Positions 1-5,633 of a DNA stretch of 6,355 nucleotides are shown one piece after another. The first letter of the stretch is position 1. Each line of letters begins with the position of its first letter. Under the pieces are notes generated by a model that searched no databases, had not been told where the DNA came from, and saw only the letters and a program-made list of their open reading frames with translations. This stretch comes from Planctomycetota bacterium (GTDB taxonomy: Bacteria > Planctomycetota > Planctomycetia > Pirellulales > Lacipirellulaceae), in NCBI GenBank assembly GCA_024278035.1, contig JAJRUA010000107.1, positions 1 through 6,355 of the forward strand, in the 5' to 3' direction. A program made the translations under genes and the position numbers.

Positions 1-673
1 CGATCCTGCTTGGGCTGCTGCTTTCCAGGCCGACGTGCCGAGTTGGCTAAACAATGTCCACACTCAAAATCTGCAAAATCAAGTCGGCAACTTGACGGCA
101 ACCGCAGCCTTTCCTTATGCCTACGAACGTTCGGGGGCCTACGTCGATCTCGGCTACGCCGCAAGTTTTCTTATCCCTAACGGTTCTGACATGGGGAAAA
201 TCGGAAACCAGTTTGCGGCACCGGTGGGGAATCCTGTCAGCCGCATCGCCGGTGGCTTTGGCCCCCTGGTGGGGCAGGGACTCCCCCAGCTTGATTTCTT
301 TGAGGCGGTCCCTCCTTCGCGGCTTAGTTGGCTTGAAGTCTCCTCCGTCCCCCTGCGGGCCGCTCCTCTTTATCCGACGTATGACACTTGGAGTTGGCAC
401 TACGAAAACAACGGTCTCGATGAAGATGGCGACGGCTTGATCGACGAAGGGACCGATAGCTTTGAGAGTCCGGGGAAGTACGAAGTGGATGGCGACGGCG
501 ATTTCGTCTTCGACACACTCACGCAGTACGGGCCCGACGATCCGGGCGAACGAGAGACGCGGCCCCCGTACGACGCACCGCTTCGTGGCTTGGAAGCGAC
601 CTTGCGCGTCTACGAACGCGATAGCCTGCAAATTCGGGAAGTCAAAGTTCGTGAATCGTTTGTTCCCGAATGA
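1..673 (+). CDS. C-terminal part of a large planctomycete-type hypothetical protein with acidic DxDxDG loops
   Basis: The frame is open from base 2, so the 5' end lies outside the window. The GTG at 35 is an internal valine codon (the residues before it read DPAWAAAFQAD), not a start. About 223 residues are visible, ending in TGA at 671-673. The acidic stretch near 415-500 contains DEDGDGLIDE and then DGDGDFVFD, spaced like the calcium loops of EF-hand, dockerin or thrombospondin type 3 repeats. The segment ends RGLEATLRVYERDSLQIREV and closes with FVPE. I recall this kind of ending from large planctomycete proteins, some annotated as related to prepilins or type II secretion pseudopilins, but that link is from memory and weak. 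No enzyme motif or membrane segment is visible here. It probably acts outside the cytoplasm, judging by the calcium-loop-like repeats (inference). The next gene starts 29 bases downstream on the same strand, so the two may be co-transcribed. Confidence 0.75.
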   Translation, partial: DPAWAAAFQADVPSWLNNVHTQNLQNQVGNLTATAAFPYAYERSGAYVDLGYAASFLIPNGSDMGKIGNQFAAPVGNPVSRIAGGFGPLVGQGLPQLDFFEAVPPSRLSWLEVSSVPLRAAPLYPTYDTWSWHYENNGLDEDGDGLIDEGTDSFESPGKYEVDGDGDFVFDTLTQYGPDDPGERETRPPYDAPLRGLEATLRVYERDSLQIREVKVRESFVPE

Positions 674-702
674 GAGGGGGCTGAAATCGCTCGCTGCTTT
701 TT

Positions 703-1011
703 ATGCATACGATTCGTTTACGATCCGCTTGGCGTTCTTCGGGAGAGACGCACACTCGGCGGTTCAATCGACCGACGGGTCTCGACCCGGACAAAACCGT
801 TTGGATTGCGGTTGACGACGCATCGGCGGTTGAATCCGCGACGCTCAATGGCAAACCGATCGCGTTGGGGGGCCTAGAAACCCGCTGTGATGTTACTCTT
901 CTCTTGAAGCCATCGAATGTGTTGGTGCTTGCGATTGCTGCGGAGGTAGCTCCCCGTCTGCTAACAACTGTGCAGATTGAGATCGAAACCTCCGGCGAAC
1001 CGGAAGCGTAA
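703..1011 (+). CDS. Small beta-sandwich-like hypothetical protein (resembles sugar-binding domain of glycoside hydrolase family 2)
   Basis: 102 residues. ATG 703 is the likely start: the in-frame TGA at 682-684 rules out anything longer except a CTG at 694. No good Shine-Dalgarno site precedes it; the purine run at 672-680 is too far away, so translation may be coupled to the preceding gene. The protein runs THTRRFNRPTGLDPDKTVWI (residues 17-36), then a TLNGKPI turn, then CDVTLLLKPSNVLVLAI. This order of strands and the VNG-like turn recall the N-terminal jelly-roll of beta-galactosidases. I recall small planctomycete proteins of this pattern, usually longer between the first strand and the HTRRFNRPTG motif. 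No catalytic residues are recognisable and the function is unknown. The last five residues (GEPEA) and the TAA stop lie inside the left arm of an inverted repeat, so the present C terminus may have been supplied by the repeat. Confidence 0.7.
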   Translation: MHTIRLRSAWRSSGETHTRRFNRPTGLDPDKTVWIAVDDASAVESATLNGKPIALGGLETRCDVTLLLKPSNVLVLAIAAEVAPRLLTTVQIEIETSGEPEA

Positions 1012-1071
1012 GCGCCCAGAGTAAAAGTACCAATCCCGATTCCCTCCGGGCGCTTACGCTTCCGGCTCGCC
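994..1071. repeat. Long inverted repeat (REP-like), arms 994-1021 and 1044-1071
   Basis: The left arm core GGCGAACCGGAAGCGTAAGC is mirrored by the right arm. Over 28 bp per arm there are two mismatches, and the intervening loop is 22 bases. Transcribed, it would fold into a strong GC-rich hairpin. There is no T-run after either arm, so it is not a canonical intrinsic terminator, although it may protect or end the upstream transcript. The motif GAGCCGGAAGCGTAAGCGCC is one I recall as a dispersed repeat in Pirellula-like genomes (memory, not searched). The left arm overlaps the 3' end of the 703-1011 gene and contains its TAA. Confidence 0.85.
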
Positions 1072-1100
1072 TGCCCACTGCCTACTTCCTACTATTCACT

Positions 1101-2078
1101 GTGATTCATCGTTTACGCTCGCAGTGGTTCTTGGTGGCACTGGTCTCGCTTTTGGTGGGGGGCGTTTGGGGAAGCGATCGGCTCTTGCCGTTGGCGGAGC
1201 AGATTCCCCGCAGCGCACTCGTTGCGGCGATTATGCTGTTGATGTCGGCACCCCTCGATTTGTCGCGTGCTTTGGCGGGCATAGGGGCATTGCGAGCCGC
1301 TACGATTGGTGTCCTTCTCAACGCTGGAGTGGCAGCGCCGCTTGCCTGGCTCGTAGGGCGTCCCCTCTCCGAACCCTTTGCCATTGGCTTAGTCGTCGCG
1401 GCAATGGCCCCCTGTACCCTTGCCGCTGCCGCCGTGTGGACCCGCCGCGGGGGAGGCAACGAAGCGGTTGCGCTTTTGATAACCGTCGTGACAAATCTTG
1501 GCTGCTTTTTGGTCTTGCCTGCCTGGGCCGCTCTGCTGCTGGAGGCAGGGCAGGGGGGGGACGACGGTGAAGGGCCCGGTATCGATGCGGCGGCCATGTC
1601 GCTCCGCTTGCTAAGGATTGTCGTGATTCCAATCCTTGCCGGTCAAGCCATTCGCAAGCTGCCCGCGGCGCGCCATTGGTGCGATGCCCACCGTATCGGC
1701 ATGAGCGTTGCTGCTCAGATCGGTTTGCTTTCGATCGTGTTTGTTGGTGCGGTACGGTGTGGCGTTCTGCTCAATGGCTCGGTCGATATCGGCTGGCAAG
1801 ACATGGGTGGTCTCTTGCTCGCCGTCGTGATTGTTCACGGCACACTGTTCGCAGCAGGCTGGTGGATAGCACGCAAGAGCGGCTGCTCACGAGCCGACGC
1901 CCTTCCGGCGGCCCTAGGCGGAAGCCAAAAGACGCTTGCCGTCGGCCTCGACGTGGCGATCACTTTTTCGCAAATCACGGGCCTTGGCTTAGTGATTGTG
2001 CCGATGGTGGTTTACCACGCAGCGCAATTGATCCTCGACGCGGTGCTGGCCGCAAGGTTAGGGCCGAAAGGGCGCTAG
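1101..2078 (+). CDS. Bile acid:sodium symporter family membrane protein (SBF-like, YfeH/SLC10A7 type)
   Basis: 325 residues, almost entirely hydrophobic segments joined by short loops, consistent with about ten membrane helices in the inner membrane. Family marks are APCTLAAAAVWTRRGGGNEA (residues 104-122 region) followed by the TNLGCFLVLPAW helix, and GSQKTLAVGLDVA near residue 274, the signature of the SBF-like branch that includes E. coli YfeH and human SLC10A7. The C-terminal helix (HAAQLILDAVLAARL) is also typical. The family is thought to move organic anions with sodium, but no substrate is established for bacterial YfeH-type members. GTG 1101 is chosen because it precedes the first helix at the usual distance; no clear ribosome binding site is seen. 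A run of eight G at 1553-1560 sits in a polar loop (GQGGDDGEG, from residue 150). The TAG stop lies inside an inverted repeat. It is isolated from the sugar-acid genes by orientation, so a shared role is not implied. Confidence 0.88.
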   Translation: MIHRLRSQWFLVALVSLLVGGVWGSDRLLPLAEQIPRSALVAAIMLLMSAPLDLSRALAGIGALRAATIGVLLNAGVAAPLAWLVGRPLSEPFAIGLVVAAMAPCTLAAAAVWTRRGGGNEAVALLITVVTNLGCFLVLPAWAALLLEAGQGGDDGEGPGIDAAAMSLRLLRIVVIPILAGQAIRKLPAARHWCDAHRIGMSVAAQIGLLSIVFVGAVRCGVLLNGSVDIGWQDMGGLLLAVVIVHGTLFAAGWWIARKSGCSRADALPAALGGSQKTLAVGLDVAITFSQITGLGLVIVPMVVYHAAQLILDAVLAARLGPKGR

Positions 2079-2148
2079 TTGAGAGTTGCTAGGCGCTAGT
2101 TCTCGGATGGCAACATCGCAACTAGCGCCTAGCAACTCCCAACTAGCG
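2072..2148. repeat. 29-bp inverted repeat between convergent genes
   Basis: Bases 2073-2101 and 2120-2148 are reverse complements with a single mismatch. The 18-base loop holds a small hairpin, GATG-GCAA-CATC (2106-2117), whose loop is a GNRA tetraloop. Each arm itself contains two similar units: GGCGCTAGTT occurs at 2071-2080 and again at 2092-2101, and the right arm mirrors this. The left arm includes the TAG stop (2076-2078) of the transporter, and the right arm ends seven bases before the stop of the oppositely oriented dehydrogenase (2156-2158). Position suggests a two-way transcription end, but no T-run follows on either strand, so a plain intrinsic terminator is not supported. Confidence 0.85.
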
Positions 2149-2155
2149 ACTCCCA

Positions 2156-2974
2156 TCAAATCGTTGTCGATGAGAAACCGCCATCGACCACAATGTTTTG
2201 CCCTGTCACGAACGACGAAGCCCCCGAGGCAAGCCAAACGATCGCTCCGGCCAGTTCTTCGGCTTGGCCAAAGCGGCGCATCGGTGTGTGCTGAATAATT
2301 TGGTTGCCCCGATCGGTGTAGGTGCCGTCGTCGTTCATCAGCAATTTGCGATTTTGCTCAGCAGGAAAGAAACCGGGGCTGAGGGCGTTGACTCGCACCC
2401 CCTTCTCGGCCCACTCACGGGCAAGGAACTGCGTGAAGTTCAGCACGGCCCCTTTGGCGGCGGAGTAGGCGATGACGCGCGACAGGGGCGTCATGCCGGA
2501 GAGCGAAGCGATGTTGATAATGCTGCCCGATCCTGTCTTGACCATTTCTCGACCAAAAACTTGGCAAGGGAGCAGGGCTCCCCCAACGAGGTTGAGATCA
2601 AAGACCTGGGTCCATGCTTCGCGCGACAGATTGCAAAAATCATCTCCCGGCTTGAGCGTGGCGTCCGGATGGTTGCCGCCAGCAGCATTGATAAGAATCG
2701 AGGGAGCTTCCCAAAGGTCGGCAATCGCATCAGCGGCTTGGGTGAGCGACGCCGTGTCGGTCGCATCCGCTGGAAAGAACGCGGCTTTGCCGCCCGCTGC
2801 TTGAATGGCGTTCACCCGTTCGCCACCACGCTCCGTGCTACGCCCTAACACCGCCACCTGAGCCCCCGCCGCTGCCAGGGCACTCGCCATCGCGCCGCCC
2901 AGCACGCCGGTAGCCCCTACTACAACTGCCGTTTGACCATCGAGACGAAATATATCTTTATTTGAATTAGCCAC
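2156..2974 (-). CDS. uxuB: SDR-family D-mannonate oxidoreductase (fructuronate reductase) homologue
   Basis: 272 residues from GTG 2974. A longer open frame reaches 3142 but overlaps the kinase and has no family-like residues, whereas GTG 2974 has GGGAAGG four bases upstream. Short-chain dehydrogenase features are all present: the nucleotide-binding turn GATGVLGG (20-27), N128, S157 and Y170xxxK174 (the Asn-Ser-Tyr-Lys tetrad), and a C-terminal VTGQNIVVDGGFS. The usual NNAG is replaced by INAAGGNHP (95-103). That, with SPGFFPAEQNRKLL and HTPMRRFGQAEEL, is what I know from the SDR-type mannonate oxidoreductases such as Bacillus UxuB/YjmF; E. coli UxuB is an unrelated long-chain dehydrogenase. 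The expected reaction is NAD(P)-dependent interconversion of D-fructuronate and D-mannonate in the cytoplasm. It lies 59 bases downstream of the KDG kinase gene, probably one operon. Alternatives are reductases of other keto-uronates (for example the alginate product DEH) or a 2-keto-gluconate reductase. Confidence 0.85.
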   Translation of the reverse strand: MANSNKDIFRLDGQTAVVVGATGVLGGAMASALAAAGAQVAVLGRSTERGGERVNAIQAAGGKAAFFPADATDTASLTQAADAIADLWEAPSILINAAGGNHPDATLKPGDDFCNLSREAWTQVFDLNLVGGALLPCQVFGREMVKTGSGSIINIASLSGMTPLSRVIAYSAAKGAVLNFTQFLAREWAEKGVRVNALSPGFFPAEQNRKLLMNDDGTYTDRGNQIIQHTPMRRFGQAEELAGAIVWLASGASSFVTGQNIVVDGGFSSTTI

Positions 2975-2978
2975 AGCA

Positions 2979-2985
2979 CCTTCCC
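2979..2985 (-). promoter_or_regulatory. Ribosome binding site that fixes the dehydrogenase start
   Basis: On the minus strand GGGAAGG stands four bases before the GTG at 2974, preceded by an A-rich leader (AAATCAAAAAAAGGG). It is the clearest Shine-Dalgarno site in the window and is the main reason for starting the protein at GTG 2974, not further upstream. Confidence 0.65.
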
Positions 2986-3015
2986 TTTTTTTGATTTCTT
3001 GGCGGTTTGCTTTAT

Positions 3016-3051
3016 TCAGCGCTGCACGCGGGCTTAGCGTTGTACACGGGC
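3016..3051 (-). repeat. 18-bp tandem duplication of the kinase C-terminal codons and stop
   Basis: Read on the minus strand, 3051-3034 is GCC CGT GTA CAA CGC TAA (ARVQR-stop, the end of the kinase) and 3033-3016 is GCC CGC GTG CAG CGC TGA (ARVQR-stop again). Fourteen of 18 positions are identical, and the four differences are all transitions that leave the encoded residues and the stop unchanged. The second unit is not translated unless the TAA is read through. Similarity does not extend beyond either end of the 36 bases. Confidence 0.85.
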
Positions 3052-4119
3052 AGAGCCACCGAAGGCGAGGGCCTCGACCTCGGCAAGCGTTGCCAACGAG
3101 ACATCCCCAGCGAACGTCGTCAGGAGCCCTCCGTGAGCCCATCCGAGACGCAAGGCCTCTTCGGGTGAGCGACCGTCGAGCAAGCCGAAAATGAGCCCTG
3201 AAGCAAAACCATCGCCCCCGCCGATGCGGTCGAGAACGTCCAACTCCATGGTTGGGCTAACGAACCGCTCTCCTTCGAGCCAAAGCACGGCCCCCCAATC
3301 ATGGCGATTCGTCGTTTTCACTTCCCGAAGCGTGGTCGCCACGCCCCGAATGTTGGGATAAGCCGCTTTGACTTGTTCGATCATAGAGAAGAAGGCATCC
3401 GTATTGAGCTTTGATTTCGTTTCGACATCTTGGCCTTCGAGCCCCAACCCTTTTTGCAAATCTTCCTCATTGCCGATCAAGATATCGACGTTCGCTGCGA
3501 TTGCTCGCATCATTTCCAGGCCTTTTGCCTCGCCGCCATCGAGCGTGTTCCAAAGTTTTGCGCGATAGTTAAGATCAAAAGAAGTGATCGCGCCACTTGC
3601 CCGAGCCGCTTGCATTCCTTCAATAATCAAATCGGCTGTTTGGTCGCCAATCGCGGCAAAGATACCGCCCGAGTGGAACCAACGGACGCCGCGATCAAAG
3701 ATTGTCTTCCAATCAAAATCGCCCGGCTTGAGCAGTGCGCCCGCTTCATTAGCCCGATTGTAAAAAACAACCGGCGCACGAACGCCATGTCCGCGGTCGC
3801 TATAAACGGTGGCTATGTTGGGACCACGGACGCCATCGTGCGTAAACTGTTTGTAGAAGGGACGAACACCGCGGTCGCGGACTTGGGCTTGGACCAATTC
3901 ACCAATGCCATTATCAACCATCGCTGTGGCAATGCCCGTCGTTTGGCCGAAGCAACTGGCAAGGTTCGCCGCGACGTTGTACTCGCCGCCCGAGACGTGG
4001 ACCTCTAAGTTCCTCGCTCGTCGAAAAGGAGTTTGCCCCGGATCAAGGCGATGGACCACAGCGCCAAGCGAGAGGAAATCAAGTTCACACGCATCATCAC
4101 GGATTGAGAGAGAGGGCAT
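3034..4119 (-). CDS. kdgK: PfkB-family sugar kinase, probable 2-keto-3-deoxygluconate kinase
   Basis: 361 residues. PfkB/ribokinase features run in order: SLGAVVHRLDPG at the N terminus (17-28), the substrate-side glycine pair in SGGEYNVAANLA (43-54), FDLNYRAKLW (181-190), GNEEDLQKGLG (216-226), and the ATP/anion-hole signature DRIGGGDGFASG with catalytic base D303. FDLNYRAKLW with DRIGGGDGF is the combination I associate with KDG kinases, which phosphorylate 2-keto-3-deoxygluconate to KDPG for aldolase cleavage. It is longer than E. coli KdgK (about 309 residues). ATG 4119 is the only sensible start ahead of the conserved DFLSLG strand; no good Shine-Dalgarno site precedes it. The mannonate oxidoreductase follows 59 bases downstream, which supports a hexuronate role. 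Related PfkB enzymes (fructokinase, 5-keto-gluconate kinase) cannot be fully excluded. The C-terminal codons are duplicated just past the stop. Confidence 0.86.
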   Translation of the reverse strand: MPSLSIRDDACELDFLSLGAVVHRLDPGQTPFRRARNLEVHVSGGEYNVAANLASCFGQTTGIATAMVDNGIGELVQAQVRDRGVRPFYKQFTHDGVRGPNIATVYSDRGHGVRAPVVFYNRANEAGALLKPGDFDWKTIFDRGVRWFHSGGIFAAIGDQTADLIIEGMQAARASGAITSFDLNYRAKLWNTLDGGEAKGLEMMRAIAANVDILIGNEEDLQKGLGLEGQDVETKSKLNTDAFFSMIEQVKAAYPNIRGVATTLREVKTTNRHDWGAVLWLEGERFVSPTMELDVLDRIGGGDGFASGLIFGLLDGRSPEEALRLGWAHGGLLTTFAGDVSLATLAEVEALAFGGSARVQR

Positions 4120-4259
4120 AGCAGGCAGGGGAGGTCAACTCAAAAGAAGGGCAGGGGGGCATAAAGCTCTTGTCTACGTTATACAATCCCATACGGAAGC
4201 GTTCGAGGCACCCCAAGAATAGCTTCCTGGACTCCAAGAAACGAACAGCACAAAAAACG
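4120..4259. promoter_or_regulatory. Divergent promoter region with a candidate 17-bp operator at 4170-4186
   Basis: These 140 bases separate the divergent kinase and LarA-type genes and must carry the promoters for both. The imperfect dyad TTGTCTACGTTATACAA (4170-4186) keeps TTGTnTA on one side and TAnACAA on the other, the style of site bound by GntR- or LacI-type sugar-acid regulators. It also contains TATA-like hexamers on both strands, but no convincing -35 partner is seen. No regulator gene is present in the window. This is a candidate only. Confidence 0.3.
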
Positions 4260-5582
4260 ATGACCAATACGAACGGAAGCAACAACACCCTCATGGCAAT
4301 CGATGGCGGCCCCCTGGGTTTGTCCGACCAGCAGTTGGATGATTGGGTTTCGCAAGTAGCCGAAGAGTGGGTTCTCAGGCCGGGAGTTAAACATTTGCTA
4401 CTTTTGCCGCCAGACCATACGCGTCTCTACTCGTTTGCAGGACGAATCACGGCGAAGCTCTGGCGATTGCTTCACGAACGAGTGGCGATCGATATCCTGC
4501 CAGCTCTTGGCACCCATGTGCCGATGACCGAAGAGCAGTTGCGGTTGATGTTCGGCAACGAGATCCCGCTCGATCGATTCATCGCCCACGATTGGCGTAA
4601 CGATCTTGAGCCGCTCGGTACGCTGCCTGAGGAGTTTATTGCCGAGTTGTCAGGCGAGCGGATACGGTCCTCGATCGAAGTCGCCGTGAACCGGCGGATT
4701 GTCAGCGGGGAGTACGATCTTGTCCTGTCGATTGGGCAAGTCGTGCCGCATGAGGTGATCGGTTTTGCTAACCATACGAAAAACATTTGTATCGGCTGTG
4801 GCGGCGGAGAGATGTTGCACCAATCGCACTTTCTTGGCGCGGTGTGTGGTATTGAAAAAGTGCTCGGCCAAATCGATACACCCGTCCGGCGGCTTGTTGA
4901 TGAAGGGTTTTATAAGTTCGTGCAGCCGAAGGCGGATGTACGGTTCTTGTTGACGGTGGTAGAAGACCAACCGGAGGGACCGCAACTTCGCGCCTTCACG
5001 GCAGGCACCGATAGTGAATGCTTTCGCTGGGCGGCCCGACTCTCGGGCGAACGGAACATTCAGCAGGTAGATCGGCCGATGGAGCGGTGTGTCGTCTATC
5101 TTGATCCGCACGAGTTTGCCTCGACTTGGCTCGGCAACAAAGCGATCTACCGAACGCGCAAGGCCATGGCGGATGGTGGCGAGCTTATCATCCTTGCCCC
5201 AGCGGTCGAAACGTTTGGTGAAGACCCTGAGATCGATCGACTGATCCGTAAGCATGGCTACAACGGGACCGACGCCACGCTGGCCGAACTCAAGTCCGAC
5301 CCCGATCTGGCTAACAGTCTTTCGGCAGCCGCTCACTTGATCCACGGTTCGACTGAAGGGCGATTCGACGCCATCTACTGCACGGATAGCAAGAAAGGTC
5401 TCACCGCGGAGGAGATCATCGGCGTCGGATACCGGCATCAAGAGTACGCCGAAGCCGTCGCCCAGTACGCGCCCAACGGTATCGATGCGCTCAAGGAGGG
5501 CTGGCAAGAAGCTGCGGACGGCAAACCGTTTTACTTCATCCGCAACCCGGCACTCGGCCTATGGGCATGCGCCGCGATTTAG
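4260..5582 (+). CDS. LarA-family (DUF2088) nickel-pincer-dependent racemase/epimerase homologue
   Basis: 440 residues from ATG 4260. The frame is open back to a TTG at 4170, but that start would add a basic, non-family leader and lies in the promoter region; ATG 4293 is a possible later start. LarA marks are PPDHTR (50-55), ALGTHVPMTEEQ (82-93), VPHEVIGFANHTKN (162-175), GCGGGEMLHQSH (179-190) and DGGELIILAPA. H86, H164, K174 and H190 match lactate racemase LarA residues H108, H174, K184 and H200, with the same spacing for the last three; these are the two catalytic histidines, the cofactor-bearing lysine and a nickel ligand. The enzyme is therefore likely active and dependent on the LarB/LarE/LarC cofactor pathway, which is not in the window. 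The substrate should be an alpha-hydroxy acid, in the cytoplasm. Being divergent from mannonate and KDG genes makes a sugar acid likelier than lactate (inference). The TAG stop lies in a partial copy of the following repeat. Confidence 0.85.
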   Translation: MTNTNGSNNTLMAIDGGPLGLSDQQLDDWVSQVAEEWVLRPGVKHLLLLPPDHTRLYSFAGRITAKLWRLLHERVAIDILPALGTHVPMTEEQLRLMFGNEIPLDRFIAHDWRNDLEPLGTLPEEFIAELSGERIRSSIEVAVNRRIVSGEYDLVLSIGQVVPHEVIGFANHTKNICIGCGGGEMLHQSHFLGAVCGIEKVLGQIDTPVRRLVDEGFYKFVQPKADVRFLLTVVEDQPEGPQLRAFTAGTDSECFRWAARLSGERNIQQVDRPMERCVVYLDPHEFASTWLGNKAIYRTRKAMADGGELIILAPAVETFGEDPEIDRLIRKHGYNGTDATLAELKSDPDLANSLSAAAHLIHGSTEGRFDAIYCTDSKKGLTAEEIIGVGYRHQEYAEAVAQYAPNGIDALKEGWQEAADGKPFYFIRNPALGLWACAAI

Positions 5583-5584
5583 CC

Positions 5585-5633
5585 CCCAGGTTATTTAGCC
5601 CCGGGTCAGTGACCCGGGGCTAAAAAATCAGGG
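5585..5633. repeat. Palindrome between convergent genes (TTTAGCCCCGGGTCA dyad)
   Basis: Bases 5594-5608 and 5610-5624 are perfect reverse complements around G5609 (practical loop CAGTG). The pairing continues outward imperfectly to 5585 and 5633. TTTAGCCCC also occurs alone at 5578-5586, over the TAG stop (5580-5582) of the upstream gene, making a direct repeat. The stop of the opposing gene (5634-5636) begins right after the dyad. An A-run follows the stem on the plus strand and no T-run follows on either strand, so transcription termination is plausible from position but not shown by a standard signature. I recall this palindrome as a recurrent one in Pirellula-like genomes (memory only). 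Confidence 0.8.

Noticed and set aside
47..631. 194-codon open frame on the minus strand across the first gene
   Set aside because: The plus-strand frame is open from the window edge and has recognisable protein features; the antisense product has none.
2198..2848. 216-codon plus-strand frame inside the dehydrogenase
   Set aside because: It is antisense to an intact short-chain dehydrogenase with all catalytic residues and shows no family resemblance.
3016..3051. Minisatellite or CRISPR-like repeat
   Set aside because: There are only two units, with no spacer, and the unit boundary coincides with codons and the stop of the kinase, so a coding-end duplication explains it better.
2975..3142. 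N-terminal extension of the dehydrogenase to an upstream start at 3142
   Set aside because: The extra residues overlap the kinase gene in another frame and do not look like the family; GTG 2974 has a clear ribosome binding site and places the nucleotide-binding turn at the usual distance.
4170..4259. TTG start at 4170 for the LarA-type gene
   Set aside because: A rare start without a ribosome binding site would add 30 basic residues absent from the family, and the TTG sits in the candidate operator. ATG 4260 is preferred, though its own binding site is weak.
4650..5507. 285-codon open frame on the minus strand inside the LarA-type gene
   Set aside because: It is antisense to a well-supported gene, has no recognisable family features, and reads as the codon-bias shadow of the plus-strand frame.
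5594..5627. Canonical intrinsic terminator at the palindrome between the convergent genes
   Set aside because: On both strands the A/T run is on the wrong side of the stem: A follows it on the plus strand, and no T-run follows on the minus strand. It is listed as a repeat.
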